Shown here: positions 17,392 through 27,158 of the stretch, in pieces | How positions within the stretch are numbered: the stretch's first letter is position 1 | Layout: each line of letters begins with the position of its first letter | Source of the DNA: Rothia terrae | GTDB lineage: Bacteria > Actinomycetota > Actinomycetes > Actinomycetales > Micrococcaceae | Length of the DNA: 64,000 nt | Direction of reading: 5' to 3' | NCBI RefSeq assembly: GCF_012396615.1 | Contig: NZ_JAAXPV010000004.1 | Coordinates: 82,656 to 146,655 of the forward strand | Translations under genes and position numbers: made by a program | Notes under the pieces: generated by a model | The model's input: only the letters and a program-made list of their open reading frames with translations | Told to the model about the DNA's origin: nothing | The model's database searches: none

Positions 17392-18477
17392 ATGAAATCT
17401 ACACCTACGCGGTCGCAGACCGTCAGCATTCGTCCGCTCACTCATGAGCACCGGCAACAGCTGTGTAGATTGATAGATCGTGACCCGGTGGCCTCTGTTT
17501 TTAGCGCCGAACACTTAGCGAAGTTCGGTTTACCCGATGCTCAAAGGGCAACACGTATGCGTTCGCCTTTTGGTTTTATGGGGATTTTTGAAGCACCGAA
17601 CGATGCTGCGGCTCCGGCAGAAAACAGCGCACTGGCTTTGGGGGCAGCTATTCCTCGTGCTTTACGTCAGATGGCTCAAGTGTTTGCGCGTCCTCTCCCT
17701 TTCTCGCCCGAATCTGTGGTGAATACTCAGGACGCTCCTGCCGATTCCATCGCGCCAGTTGAAGAAAAGCTGGTGGGTGCTTTCTGGCTGGGCGGAAACT
17801 GCGTCCCGGTGGATATTCCTGAGCAGTATATTCCCGATGTAGCGGCCTTTATTTCTCAGCATCATCGTCAGATCGCATCTATCTTTGGTGCGGCAGATAC
17901 CGTACTGCCGCTGTGGGAAAAAGCAGAACCCGCCTTCAAAAATGTGCTCGATATTAGGGCACAACAACCACTCTTATACCTTCCGCCGCAACGAAGCATC
18001 AGCCACTCACGCGACCTTTACCGCCAGGGCTTGCCCGCACCTCAGATCTCTAAGGGCGTGCGCTTTGCCCGAGAGTCTGACAACAAGACCTTGCTGCAAG
18101 CATCCGTAGCAATGTTCACCGAAGAAGTGGGCTACGACCCGATGACTCGCGATTCTATCGGCTATACGCGACGCGTCCACGATTTTATTGCCGAGCGCAG
18201 AACCGTAGTGGCAGTCAACGCCGAAGACGTTGTCGTCTTCAAAACCGATGTGGGCATCGCAGCTGGTGACGTCTGTCAGCTTCAGGGAGTCTGGTTACAC
18301 CCTGCTTATCGTGGCTTTGGGCTTTCCGCCCCATTGCTTGTTCAGGCCTGTGAGCTGTTACGGCCTCGGTATCCCCACATCAGCTTGTACGTGAATGACT
18401 ACAATGTGCGAGCCCGCGCGCTCTATGCCCGCGTAGGTTTTGAGCAAGCAGATACTTTCGCCACCGTCCTCTTTTAG
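17392..18477 (+). CDS. GNAT acetyltransferase with N-terminal extension
   Basis: 361 residues, a GNAT N-acetyltransferase whose acetyl-CoA loop is VWLHPAYRGFGLSAPLL (about 300-316), ending in the usual ARALYARVGF motif. The N-terminal half (about 1-200) is the poorly characterised domain seen in actinobacterial proteins encoded next to ispG (Rv2867c type). Substrate unknown. It starts 40 bases after ispG, so it is probably in the same operon. Confidence 0.85.
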   Translation: MKSTPTRSQTVSIRPLTHEHRQQLCRLIDRDPVASVFSAEHLAKFGLPDAQRATRMRSPFGFMGIFEAPNDAAAPAENSALALGAAIPRALRQMAQVFARPLPFSPESVVNTQDAPADSIAPVEEKLVGAFWLGGNCVPVDIPEQYIPDVAAFISQHHRQIASIFGAADTVLPLWEKAEPAFKNVLDIRAQQPLLYLPPQRSISHSRDLYRQGLPAPQISKGVRFARESDNKTLLQASVAMFTEEVGYDPMTRDSIGYTRRVHDFIAERRTVVAVNAEDVVVFKTDVGIAAGDVCQLQGVWLHPAYRGFGLSAPLLVQACELLRPRYPHISLYVNDYNVRARALYARVGFEQADTFATVLF

Positions 18478-18539
18478 TTGTAGGTAGTTTAGTTGTTTGA
18501 AACGCAAAAATATTTACAGCAATAAAGGCACATTACCTT

Positions 18540-18614
18540 CCTCGTAAAACTAAAGTTAAGATGTAGAACTACGAGGTAAAAACACTTTTACCGAACCACT
18601 ATTACCGAACCACT
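18540..18614. promoter_or_regulatory. Inverted and direct repeats upstream of secreted-protein gene
   Basis: A hairpin cctcgta / tacgagg (18540-18576) is followed by two exact 13-base direct repeats, ttaccgaaccact, at 18588-18600 and 18602-18614 (14-base period). The region is AT-rich, non-coding and about 155 bases before the gene start. A regulator site or replication-slippage duplication are both possible. Confidence 0.4.
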
Positions 18615-18769
18615 CATTTTCCAATCGATAAAGTACCTAGTGATAGTTGATTACATTTCACTTCTACAGCGAATTGGATCTACATCTATATCCCCGTTTC
18701 CTCAATAGCCTTTTTGAGTCGTGACACCATAGATGTATGAGTCTGTGCGTTCACACAGCAAGAGGAAAA

Positions 18770-20713
18770 ATGAAAAACATATTCACCTTGACCAGCTCAA
18801 TCATAGCTATTGCGACGATGGCGTTAACCATGACTCCAGAGGTCGCTCAGGCATCAACTTTCCAACTAACACCTGAGAAAAACTTGATTACCGAAGCCTG
18901 GCAACAAAACCCAAAGAAGTATGGCCAAGCAACGTCACCTGAAGAGTGCATCACTGGTTCTGGCTGTGCGCAGACCTTCGAAAATGCCGTTATAACCTGG
19001 AGCGAAAACACAGGTGTGCAAGTACTTAACGAGGCAAAATACGTTGTTGCCTATACGCAGGCCGGCGGCCTCAAAACTTTAGGTGTTCTCGAATCTGGCT
19101 CATGGAACCATAGTTATTGTGGAGCTTCCGTTACAACTAAAAACCGCAAGAACCACAATCGTTGGTTGGTGGTGTTGGAAGACGGCAAAGGCACCATGGG
19201 TACTGCTATTGATCTTAACTCTGAAGCAGGCAAAAAATGGAAGTCAGAGCGTGCAGACACTCAAAAATGCTTTCCTACATCAGAGGTAAAAAACCACGAT
19301 TGGGCAGAAAATGAAAGTTTTCAGCGAATCGTTGGAGAATACGCAGACACCATTCCTGTCACACTAGGAAAGCTCAAAGAGCCTCTGCACGCAATTGACG
19401 ATACTCTAGCTATTCAACGCCACGAATACGGTTCGATCATGTTCAATAAGAGCACAGGACAAACTGTACCTATAGAGAATGCGGCACTCGACCACTACCT
19501 GAACAACCGATCAGAATACGGTCTTCCAATCAGAGGGCAGATGAACAGCGACTTTGACTCTTCTCTCGGTTTGCACAAACCAAGTATCATTACGTGGTTT
19601 GCTTCAGATGCTAACAACGAAAAGAGCTTGTGGGCACAAGACGGATCACTGTACACCATGGAACTAAAAAATAATCATGGAGGTTCAAAGCAGTCTCAAA
19701 GCAACCAGGTGAGAGTTTCTTCGGCAACTAATTCTCGACCCGGCGTAGCAAACCTTCCTGAGGCTCTGGCACAATCATCTATTCCCCATTATGTTGAAAC
19801 ACTGAAATCAGTGGATTTAGGGCAGGCAATTGACGAGATTCATCCTGTTGTAGATGAAAAACCAGTCGATAAAACGTATTACGTGCAGAACTATTCCAAG
19901 GGTTATACAGTTCTTTTCAGCGAGGGTGAAGACCAAGTCGGAGTTATGCCGACTGTAGCCTTTAAACTAGCCCTTGAAAAAAACGTGTTGGTGGGTACCG
20001 ATATTCTCACTACTGAGTTCATCAGCGGTGACGGAGATAAAGCTCCCGAGATGCTGACTTACTTTACTCGCCGCGGATTTTTGGCGTGTGGTGTCGGGGG
20101 ATCCAAGAGCGGTTTCGCGCTTCGACTAGCAGATGACCAGAAGACTTTGGTTCAAACCGACTGGGAACTTGCAGAAACTGCTTCAAGGGGCTGTGCTCCC
20201 TCATTGACTCAAAGCGAACGCCCTGTAGAGATTCCCCAAGAACTTATGCAACGTGAATCTTCTGAAACAGGTCCTGTAGATACAACAGTAGATTGGTCCC
20301 GGGGGCATGCCGCGCGTCGTCAACAGGCACTGTACTTTTTTGATAATAATACCAAAGAACGCTGGATTGTAGCTGCTGATAGCAATGGCACACCTTTACC
20401 TGGAGCCCGCGCCTTCAAGACCACCTTATTTGACGCAGGATACACTGGACCTAGCTATGATCTGGCCTTTGGTAACGATGAGTTTAAGGAATGGATCGGT
20501 CACTGGGGCTATCCTTCCTACACTGATATGAGTCTGCTGGGTGTTCCTATAGCTGAGGAAAAGATAGATTTTGTTGATGGAGCAAAGATTCTGAGCCAGG
20601 AATTTGAGTCTGGAACTCTATCCTTCAACTTTTCGACCCGTGAGTACTCAATCAACTGGAACGAAAACGGTCTTGCTAAAAAGGCTTGGTACGACGCTCT
20701 GAACATCAAATAA
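18770..20713 (+). CDS. Large secreted protein with LGFP-like segments
   Basis: 647 residues from the ATG at 18770, which has AGAGGA just upstream; the frame stays open to 18737 but those codons are unlikely to be translated. A signal peptide is clear (MKNIFTLTSS..IATMALTMTPEVAQAS, cleavage near AQA). The mature part has no enzyme motif I recognise. Segments such as FENAVITWSENTGVQVL and YGSIMFNKSTGQTVPI..YGLPI look like diverged LGFP repeats, which occur in actinobacterial wall-associated proteins. A few paired cysteines are present. Codon use and base composition are more AT-rich than neighbours, and it separates the ispG block from proS, suggesting a lineage-specific acquisition. Confidence 0.75.
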   Translation: MKNIFTLTSSIIAIATMALTMTPEVAQASTFQLTPEKNLITEAWQQNPKKYGQATSPEECITGSGCAQTFENAVITWSENTGVQVLNEAKYVVAYTQAGGLKTLGVLESGSWNHSYCGASVTTKNRKNHNRWLVVLEDGKGTMGTAIDLNSEAGKKWKSERADTQKCFPTSEVKNHDWAENESFQRIVGEYADTIPVTLGKLKEPLHAIDDTLAIQRHEYGSIMFNKSTGQTVPIENAALDHYLNNRSEYGLPIRGQMNSDFDSSLGLHKPSIITWFASDANNEKSLWAQDGSLYTMELKNNHGGSKQSQSNQVRVSSATNSRPGVANLPEALAQSSIPHYVETLKSVDLGQAIDEIHPVVDEKPVDKTYYVQNYSKGYTVLFSEGEDQVGVMPTVAFKLALEKNVLVGTDILTTEFISGDGDKAPEMLTYFTRRGFLACGVGGSKSGFALRLADDQKTLVQTDWELAETASRGCAPSLTQSERPVEIPQELMQRESSETGPVDTTVDWSRGHAARRQQALYFFDNNTKERWIVAADSNGTPLPGARAFKTTLFDAGYTGPSYDLAFGNDEFKEWIGHWGYPSYTDMSLLGVPIAEEKIDFVDGAKILSQEFESGTLSFNFSTREYSINWNENGLAKKAWYDALNIK

Positions 20714-20733
20714 CAACTGACAAATAACCAATG

Positions 20734-20773
20734 TATGACGCCGCCAGTTCGCATGAGTGTACTGGGGCGTCAT
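20734..20773 (+). terminator. Terminator after secreted-protein gene
   Basis: Inverted repeat atgacgccgccagt / actggggcgtcat with one bulge, 20 bases after the stop codon. Confidence 0.75.
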
Positions 20774-20972
20774 GCATTTAAAAATAATCTGGTGCATATC
20801 TGGGGCATCTTATTAGTTCCGACGCGTCCTTTTATCTTTCCAATAGGCTGAAAATCTAGATATTGCACGCGCTTGTGTAAGGCGCGGTAGAATACTAGAG
20901 ATTATGCCCTCGCGGCGCTGAGTCAGCGTCAGGACGCGGGGGAGTACCCCAGACAGAACGGAAAGATCTACG

Positions 20973-22772
20973 GTGGCTCTTCGCCTTTCAAACCTTTTCC
21001 TGCGCACTTTGCGTGAAGACCCGGTTGACGCCGAGGTTGCAAGCCATAAGCTGCTCGTTCGAGCAGGCTACATTCGTCGTGCCGCACCCGGTGTGTATTC
21101 TTGGTTGCCCTTGGGCCTGAAGGTTCTGAGCAAGGTCGAGAACATCGTCCGCGAAGAAATGAACGCTATTGGCGCTCAGGAAGTTCATTTCCCAGCTCTT
21201 CTTCCGCGTGAACCGTACGAGGCAACCAACCGTTGGGACGAGTACGGCGATAACCTCTTCCGTTTGAAGGACCGTAAGGGAGCGGACATGTTGCTGGCTC
21301 CCACCCATGAAGAGATGTTCACTCTTTTGGTGAAGGACCTGTACTCGTCTTACAAAGACTTGCCGGTGTACCTCTACCAGATTCAGACCAAGTACCGTGA
21401 TGAGGCACGTCCCCGTGCTGGTCTGTTGCGCGGCCGTGAATTCATCATGAAGGACTCCTACTCCTTCAACATTGACGACGAAGGTTTGGACGAGGCATAC
21501 CTGGCTCACCGTGCCGCTTACCAGCGCATCTTCGAGCGTCTCGGGCTTGAAATTGCTATCGTCAAGGCACAGTCAGGCGCTATGGGCGGCTCCCGTTCAG
21601 AAGAGTTCTTGCACCCCACTCCCGTCGGTGAAGATACCTTCGTGCGTAGCGAGGGCGGTTATGCAGCTAACGTTGAGGCTGTGACCACCGTTGTTCCTGA
21701 GCCCAAGGATGCGTCCAACACTCCCGTGGCACAGGTGCACGACACCCCGGATTCACCGACCATCGAAACCTTGGTTGATCAGTCCAATGCACTGCACCCG
21801 CGCGATGACCGTGCGTGGACCGCTGCAGATACCCTCAAGAACGTTATCGTTGCTGTCATCGACCCGCAGGGCGAGCGTCGACTGGTGGCTATTGGTCTGC
21901 CCGGTGACCGCGCAGTTGATATGGGACGCGTTGAGGTTAACATCGGTTCACTGCTGGGTATCGGCGGCGAAGTTGAGGTTGAAGCTGCAACCGACGATGA
22001 CCTGAAGAAGTTCCCACAGCTGGTCAAGGGCTACATTGGCCCCGGCCTCACCCTGGATGAGAAGTTGCTGGGCGCAGAATCTGCAACTGAGATTCCTTAC
22101 TTCCTCGACCCCCGCGTCGTTGACGGCACTGACTGGATTACCGGCGCAAACGGGTACGGTAAGCACGTCTACTACCTGGTGGCAGGACGTGACTTCACCG
22201 CTGACGGCGTGATCGAAGCATCCGAGGTGCGCGAAGGCGATCCTGCACCCGATGGATCCGGCCCTCTTCAGGCGGCACGCGGCATCGAGATGGGCCACAT
22301 CTTCCAGCTGGGACGCAAGTACGCTGAGGCACTGGGACTTAAGGTTCTTGACCAGAACGGCAAGCTACAGACCGTGACTATGGGCTCCTACGGTGTAGGT
22401 GTGACCCGTGCGCTGGCAGCAATTGCTGAGGGCAACCACGATGACAAGGGTCTGATTTGGCCCCGCAACCTTGCTCCTGCAGACGTTCACGTTGTTATTA
22501 CCGGCAAGGGTGAAGAAATCTTCTCGTACGGTGATGAGCTGGTGGCTGAACTCGAAGCACAGGGCCTTGAAGTCATGGTGGACGATCGTCCCAAGACCTC
22601 GCCCGGTGTAAAGTTCGGCGACGCTGAGTTGCTGGGCGTGCCCACCATCGTTGTCATTGGACGCGGTTACAAGGACGGCAAGCTGGAACTGAAGGACCGT
22701 CGCAGCGGTGAAGCTCGCGATATTGAGGTAGCTCATGCTGCCGCAGAAATCGTGGCTGAGGTACGCGGCTAA
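20973..22772 (+). CDS. proS: Prolyl-tRNA synthetase
   Basis: Charges tRNA-Pro. 599 residues of the bacterial type with the editing (INS) domain inserted between class II motifs 2 and 3. Motif 2 is in [27 protein letters not shown]; motif 3 in [16 protein letters not shown]; the C-terminal anticodon-binding domain includes [22 protein letters not shown] start with GGAAAG upstream. The leader holds a 6-codon frame (20904-20921) and GC-rich hairpins, but no T-box. Confidence 0.96.
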   Translation: MALRLSNLFLRTLREDPVDAEVASHKLLVRAGYIRRAAPGVYSWLPLGLKVLSKVENIVREEMNAIGAQEVHFPALLPREPYEATNRWDEYGDNLFRLKDRKGADMLLAPTHEEMFTLLVKDLYSSYKDLPVYLYQIQTKYRDEARPRAGLLRGREFIMKDSYSFNIDDEGLDEAYLAHRAAYQRIFERLGLEIAIVKAQSGAMGGSRSEEFLHPTPVGEDTFVRSEGGYAANVEAVTTVVPEPKDASNTPVAQVHDTPDSPTIETLVDQSNALHPRDDRAWTAADTLKNVIVAVIDPQGERRLVAIGLPGDRAVDMGRVEVNIGSLLGIGGEVEVEAATDDDLKKFPQLVKGYIGPGLTLDEKLLGAESATEIPYFLDPRVVDGTDWITGANGYGKHVYYLVAGRDFTADGVIEASEVREGDPAPDGSGPLQAARGIEMGHIFQLGRKYAEALGLKVLDQNGKLQTVTMGSYGVGVTRALAAIAEGNHDDKGLIWPRNLAPADVHVVITGKGEEIFSYGDELVAELEAQGLEVMVDDRPKTSPGVKFGDAELLGVPTIVVIGRGYKDGKLELKDRRSGEARDIEVAHAAAEIVAEVRG

Positions 22773-22797
22773 ACCTTCCCGTATAGATTCATAGGCC

Positions 22798-22830
22798 AGA
22801 CCCCGGGTTCGAAGGAACCCGGGGTCTTTT
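22798..22830 (+). terminator. Rho-independent terminator after proS
   Basis: Perfect stem agaccccgggttc / gaacccggggtct with a 4-base loop and four T residues. Confidence 0.93.
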
Positions 22831-22850
22831 GACAAGGCAAAACAAGTGTA

Positions 22851-22952
22851 ACGTTAGCGACCTACTGAAAGAGGCACGCCAGCTGACTTCCCTTGAACGC
22901 AAGCTATGAGCCAGTTGTTTGGCGAGTCCCCTCTACCAGCGCCCATATTTGC
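22851..22952 (+). repeat. Dispersed structured intergenic element, copy E
   Basis: Imperfect complementary arms (22851-22880 and 22921-22952) enclose a core, agctgacttcccttgaacgc and onward, that matches copy B (cttccctt[a/g]aacgc[c/a]ag and a following gccag). The inner arms keep pairing through changes (agctgac with the later cagttg uses a G-U pair). It lies between proS and the TauE-type gene, inside a false N-terminal extension of the latter. Confidence 0.65.
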
Positions 22953-23012
22953 TTTCCGTCATACTCCGCCACAAATTCTTGGCCGGCGCGAGCATCCGAT
23001 ATTTTGGGGTGC

Positions 23013-23783
23013 ATGGAAGCTCTTGACCCCACTACCATCGTTTTACTCGTTATCGCCGCTCTCTTTGCAGGCTGGGTAGACGCAGTAGTAGGTGGCGGAG
23101 GGCTAATTCAGCTTCCCGCAGTACTGCTGGTGCCGGGTCTTTCTCCAGTCCAGGCGTTGGCTGTCAATAAGCTGAGTTCTTTCATGGGAACTCTGACTAG
23201 CGCAATTACGTACTATCGCAGAACCACTAGCGATATTAGAACTGCCTTGCCAATGGCAGCGGTAGCGCTGGTAGCGAGTTTTTGTGGCGCAGTTGTTGCC
23301 ACTGTGATTCCTGCCGAAGTCTTTACCCCCATCATCATGGTGGCGCTCTTTGCGGTGTTGCTTTTCACTATTTTCAAACCGAACGCCGGTGAGCTGACGG
23401 CTTTGAAATTCTTAGGTAAAAAGCACATCATTTTTGCGTTGATGATTGGTGCGGGTATTGGCTTTTACGACGGCATTTTGGGGCCGGGCACCGGCTCGTT
23501 TTTGATGATTGCCATGATGACTGTGCTGGGCTATTCCATGTTGCAGTCGGCGGCTCAGACAAAGATTGTTAATACTGCAACCAACTTGGGTGCGCTGATT
23601 CTCTTTGCGTTAGGCGGGCATCAGGTGTGGATGCTGGGCTTTGCGATGGGGATTGCGAATATGCTGGGCGGTTATCTGGGTGCCCGCACCGCGATTTCTC
23701 GCGGCACCGGTTTTATTAGGGTTCTTATGATGTGCGTGGTGAGCGCACTGATTCTCAAGCTTGGCTACGATTTAGTTTTTTAG
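23013..23783 (+). CDS. TauE/SafE-family membrane permease
   Basis: 256 residues with about seven to eight transmembrane helices. The duplicated family motif is clear: GWVDAVVGGGGLIQLPAVLL with ALAVNKLSSFMGTLTSA in the first half, and GFYDGILGPGTGSFL with TKIVNTATNLGALILF in the second. The family exports sulfite, sulfoacetate and other organosulfur anions; the substrate here is unknown. The frame is open from 22893, but the ATG at 23013 is chosen because GGGGTG is close upstream and earlier codons cover repeat copy E. It overlaps the convergent gene by 4 bases. Confidence 0.88.
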   Translation: MEALDPTTIVLLVIAALFAGWVDAVVGGGGLIQLPAVLLVPGLSPVQALAVNKLSSFMGTLTSAITYYRRTTSDIRTALPMAAVALVASFCGAVVATVIPAEVFTPIIMVALFAVLLFTIFKPNAGELTALKFLGKKHIIFALMIGAGIGFYDGILGPGTGSFLMIAMMTVLGYSMLQSAAQTKIVNTATNLGALILFALGGHQVWMLGFAMGIANMLGGYLGARTAISRGTGFIRVLMMCVVSALILKLGYDLVF

Positions 23784-24667
23784 AATTCGGTGGCGGCGAG
23801 TACGGCGTTGGCACGGGCACTGCGGAAGTTTTCTCCGCTGAATTTCTCATCGCCCAGGAATGCTAGAGCATTGTCGTGAATACGAGTTTCTAGAGAGTCG
23901 AAGGAAGCGCTGGGGGAGTCGTTCGACAAGTCGTAGCCGGGGAGTTGTGCGATAGGCGCTACTGCACATTCGGTGCTGGTTCGCAGGTTTTCGCTGATAT
24001 TTTGTGCTTCTTGGCCCCGCGATTCGATGCGCTGCGCGAGCGCGCTATCGATGTTATCTACATCGGCGCGAGCATTTGTTACGGAAGCTAGGTAGCCCGC
24101 GGCGTCCAAAGACTGCACGAGGGCGGTGAAGGAGTCTGTGCCTTCAGCGGTCTGCTGGTCCTCAGCGTTTTTCTCTTCTGCCGGGCAGGTAGCGTTCGAA
24201 GCGGCATCCTTAACGGATACGAGTGCTTGAGAAGCGCTGAAGCCGTTGAGCTTCTGGGTATCGGCGAAATCGAGCCACTGCGCCGTGAAATCTGTCGCTA
24301 GGGCGCGTGCAGATGCGTCAGAGGAATTCACAGAAATATCGGTTGCTGACGAGATGACGTCAGTGATGCCGGAGCTTAAACCGTCGGATGCGTGAGCCTC
24401 CACATCGGTAAATGCGGCGTCGGGAAGCTGAGATTTTTGTTGGTTGAGCATTTCATCGAGACTTTTTTTCGCCTGTGTATCGCTGATAGCAACAGATGAA
24501 AGGTTCTCAATCTGCTGAGCAAGCTGACGCTCATCGGCAAGCTGATCCTGAAGCGACTGTTTTTTCTGCGTTGAAAAAATACCAGTGGCCAGCAAAATTA
24601 CCGTCAACACAGCCAAAACTGCTGCTACTAGACTCCAACGATTTCGCACCGCGTCCCTCACCTTCAT
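23780..24667 (-). CDS. Membrane-anchored helical protein of unknown function
   Basis: 295 residues. A basic N terminus precedes one transmembrane helix (LVAAVLAVLTVILLATGIF, about 13-31), then a long mostly helical, Asp/Ser/Ala-rich extracytoplasmic region with only two cysteines. Its position directly before rimP is that of the ferritin-like DUF4439 genes of related Micrococcales, but I cannot confirm the domain from sequence. The TTG at 24670 is in frame just before the preferred ATG. Confidence 0.6.
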   Translation of the reverse strand: MKVRDAVRNRWSLVAAVLAVLTVILLATGIFSTQKKQSLQDQLADERQLAQQIENLSSVAISDTQAKKSLDEMLNQQKSQLPDAAFTDVEAHASDGLSSGITDVISSATDISVNSSDASARALATDFTAQWLDFADTQKLNGFSASQALVSVKDAASNATCPAEEKNAEDQQTAEGTDSFTALVQSLDAAGYLASVTNARADVDNIDSALAQRIESRGQEAQNISENLRTSTECAVAPIAQLPGYDLSNDSPSASFDSLETRIHDNALAFLGDEKFSGENFRSARANAVLAATEF

Positions 24668-24800
24668 CAACCTGTGAACCAGTATTCACCATACACGTTG
24701 AGAGCAAAGAGCCGCTGTGCCAACTCTAAAAGTTGCGTAGACTGGTGGGCACAACAGAACTTTCAACGATTGCTAGTGCGTACGTAAGGAGAACACCGCA

Positions 24801-25391
24801 ATGGCTAAATCAACCGATAAAAAAGATTTGAATTCGCGTGAACGTCGCGCCGCTAACCGTGCTGCACAGGGTGTGAGCGCCCCGAAGACTAAAACACCGT
24901 TTGTGAATACTGATGAGATTCGCATCCAGCTGCTGCCGGTGATTGAAGAATTTAATCTATACCTTGAGGAGCTTCGCGCTCGCGGGGCAGGCGCCAATAA
25001 GACGCTGGAGATCGTGATTGACCTGTCCGAGGATCGCACTGATTTTGTGTCTTTAGATACTCTTGCAGAAGTTTCCCAGGCGTTGAGCAAAAAGCTGGAC
25101 GAGATTGAAGACGGCGACTCGCCCTACATGCTCGAAGTCACCTCACCCGGTGCTACCCGTTCTCTCACCGAGCGTCGACACTGGAAGCGCTCCATTGGAC
25201 GCTTAATCGCGATTACCACTGTTGATGGCGAGAAATACCTTGCTCGTCTCAACGACGTCACCGAAGAAGGCCCTGTCATGGCGCGTAAAAAAGAAACCAA
25301 AAAAGGGCAGAAGCCTTCATACCGTGACCCAGAAACCATTGGTTGGGGCACAATTTCTTCTGCAAAAGTTGAAATTGAGTTCAACAGCTAA
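24801..25391 (+). CDS. rimP: Ribosome maturation factor RimP
   Basis: Assists assembly of the 30S head. 196 residues with the family core LEVTSPGATRSLTERRHWKRSIGRLI (about 112-137) and a C-terminal SH3-like domain ending IGWGTISSAKVEIEF. The N terminus has a charged extension of about 25 residues, common in Actinobacteria. GTAAGGAGA precedes the ATG. First gene of the rimP-nusA-ylxR-infB cluster. Confidence 0.93.
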   Translation: MAKSTDKKDLNSRERRAANRAAQGVSAPKTKTPFVNTDEIRIQLLPVIEEFNLYLEELRARGAGANKTLEIVIDLSEDRTDFVSLDTLAEVSQALSKKLDEIEDGDSPYMLEVTSPGATRSLTERRHWKRSIGRLIAITTVDGEKYLARLNDVTEEGPVMARKKETKKGQKPSYRDPETIGWGTISSAKVEIEFNS

Positions 25392-25531
25392 AAAAGGTTC
25401 GCTAGAATTACTGTTGAAAGTTAAACACTTGGGTAAGTACGCACAGCGTCGCGTGTGCTGATTCAAGGACATACTCACGTGATGCAGGGACGCAACCGCG
25501 TCCCTGCAGTGTTATATACGAAAGGCCAGCA

Positions 25532-26533
25532 ATGGATATCGATTTGAGCAACCTTCGTCTGCTGGAAAAAGAGCGCGATATTTCTATCGATGAGCTGATT
25601 CCGATGATTGAGAATGCGCTGTTGCTGGCGTACAACAAGCAGCCCGGTGCTATCAGCGGTTCACGCGCTGAAATTCACCGTGAAACCGGCATCATCACCA
25701 TCTGGGCTCCTGAGCTTGATGAGGATGATCAGAAGATTGGCGAGTTTGATGATACTCCCAATAACTTTGGTCGTATTGCAGCTTCTACTGCTCGTCAGGT
25801 CATCTCCCAGCGTCTGCGCGATGCTGAGGATTCACACGTGTTGGGCGAGTTCCGTGACCGTGAGGGCGAGCTTGTTTCTGGCGTCATCCAGCAGGGGCCG
25901 ACCCCCCGCATGGTCCACGTTGATTTGGGCACTATCGAGGCTGTCTTGCCCAGCTCAGAACAGGTTCCCGGCGAAAAGTACCGTCACGGTTCACGCGTTC
26001 GCGCATACATTCTTGAGGCACGACGCGGACACAAGGGGCCCTCTATCGTTCTTTCGCGTTCACACCCCAACCTGGTACGTCGCCTGTTTGAACACGAAGT
26101 ACCTGAGATTTCAGACGGTTCAGTAGAGCTGATGGCTATTGCCCGCGAAGCTGGTCACCGCACCAAGATTGCAGTACGCGCAACCCGCCCCGGCATTAAC
26201 CCTAAGGGCTCATGCATCGGCGAAATGGGCTCACGTGTGCGCGCTGTTATGAGCGAACTCAACAACGAGAAAATCGATATCGTTGACTTTGATGAAGACC
26301 CCACCGTCTTTATCCGTGCAGCTCTCTCACCTTCGAAGGTTATTTCAGTAGACGTTACCGACGCCGCTACCCAGTCAGCACGCGCGATTGTTCCTGACGA
26401 TCAGCTGTCTTTGGCTATCGGCAAGGAAGGTCAGAACGCTCGTTTGGCGGCGAAGCTGACCGGCTGGCGCATCGACATTATCTCTGAATCACGCTTCAAC
26501 GAAGCTACCGCTGGAGCACCTGCCGACGCGTAA
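25532..26533 (+). CDS. nusA: Transcription termination/antitermination factor NusA
   Basis: Binds RNA polymerase and modulates pausing, termination and rRNA antitermination. 333 residues, the short form without E. coli's C-terminal repeats. Order: N-terminal polymerase-binding domain (1-105), S1 domain (about 110-180, [20 protein letters not shown]), KH1 (about 200-270, [26 protein letters not shown] read as two blocks) and KH2 (about 275-330, [19 protein letters not shown]). GAAAGG lies upstream of the ATG. Confidence 0.95.
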   Translation: MDIDLSNLRLLEKERDISIDELIPMIENALLLAYNKQPGAISGSRAEIHRETGIITIWAPELDEDDQKIGEFDDTPNNFGRIAASTARQVISQRLRDAEDSHVLGEFRDREGELVSGVIQQGPTPRMVHVDLGTIEAVLPSSEQVPGEKYRHGSRVRAYILEARRGHKGPSIVLSRSHPNLVRRLFEHEVPEISDGSVELMAIAREAGHRTKIAVRATRPGINPKGSCIGEMGSRVRAVMSELNNEKIDIVDFDEDPTVFIRAALSPSKVISVDVTDAATQSARAIVPDDQLSLAIGKEGQNARLAAKLTGWRIDIISESRFNEATAGAPADA

Positions 26534-26565
26534 CGATTGGCGAGAGCTAAATTACATATTTGCCG

Positions 26566-26587
26566 TTAGCCCCCGTAAGGGGGCTAA
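26566..26587 (+). terminator. Hairpin between nusA and ylxR
   Basis: Perfect inverted repeat ttagccccc / gggggctaa with a 4-base loop. It may give partial termination within the cluster. Confidence 0.75.
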
Positions 26588-26622
26588 ACTGGTTATTTGA
26601 CCGCTTGAAATAGGTTTAGAGG

Positions 26623-26919
26623 ATGCTGACAATTAGCACTACACACCATGAAACGTCGGCAGAAGTATCTGCCGTGCCCATGCGTACCTGTGTTGGTTGT
26701 CGCGCAACTGAACCTGTTCAAGTGCTCACTCGCGTCGCTCTACAAACGGTAGAAGGCTCAACAACTGCCGCCGTTTTTGATGAGCAACGCACCCTGGGAG
26801 GACGCGGCGCCTGGATTCATCCGGGCAAGGACTGCCTTGATAAAGCCCTGAAAAAAGGAGCATTCAACAGGGCCTTTCGCACCCGCGTCACCACCGATCA
26901 GCTGGTGATCAAAACATAG
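26623..26919 (+). CDS. YlxR-family RNA-binding protein
   Basis: 98 residues with the family hallmarks RTCVGCR (about 21-27) and LGGRGAWIHPGKDCLDKALKKGAFNRAF. In Bacillus/Clostridia relatives this protein (YlxR/RnpM) binds RNase P RNA. The first 20 residues are not part of the domain, so the true start could be later, but no better ribosome site is visible; TAGAGG abuts the ATG. Conserved position between nusA and infB. Confidence 0.88.
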   Translation: MLTISTTHHETSAEVSAVPMRTCVGCRATEPVQVLTRVALQTVEGSTTAAVFDEQRTLGGRGAWIHPGKDCLDKALKKGAFNRAFRTRVTTDQLVIKT

Positions 26920-27158
26920 TGAGATCGCCGGTGAACGCAGTCAATACTGCGCGAACTGTAAGTCAACTAGTTTGACGACTTGAAAGCATGAAAGCGAGTC
27001 AGAAAACTGATGGAAACCCAATGAGTGCCGCACAATGAGTACTTTCCTGTGCTCTGCCCACGGCAAAAAGACTGCCCCTGTGCTCAATAAGTACGGGCAA
27101 TCGCTTATAACAAACTGAAGGTTCGCGCCGTCCTGGTGCGAACCAGGACAGGAGAAAT
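26920..27158 (+). other. infB leader region
   Basis: 239 non-coding bases. Several small inverted repeats are visible (cgcagt / actgcg; gtcaa / ttgac) and an imperfect direct repeat around cctgtgctc and caat[g/a]agtac. The region ends in the hairpin at 27130-27149. No gene seen. Confidence 0.6.
27130..27149 (+). promoter_or_regulatory. GNRA-loop hairpin abutting the infB ribosome binding site
   Basis: gtcctggt and accaggac pair perfectly (8 bp) around a GCGA tetraloop. The stem ends one base before GGAG, the infB Shine-Dalgarno sequence (27151-27154). Such placement can modulate ribosome access. Confidence 0.6.

Noticed and set aside
18588..18614. CRISPR-like repeat
   Set aside because: Only two 13-base units with a 1-base gap; no spacers and no cas genes anywhere in the window.
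20904..20972. Regulatory short upstream ORF (MPSRR) or T-box in the proS leader
   Set aside because: The 6-codon frame contains no proline run typical of attenuators, and no T-box or antiterminator consensus is recognisable. The hairpins there are GC-rich but ordinary.
22893..23012. N-terminal extension of the TauE-type permease
   Set aside because: It covers repeat copy E, has no hydrophobic or conserved character, and a better start with a ribosome site lies at 23013.
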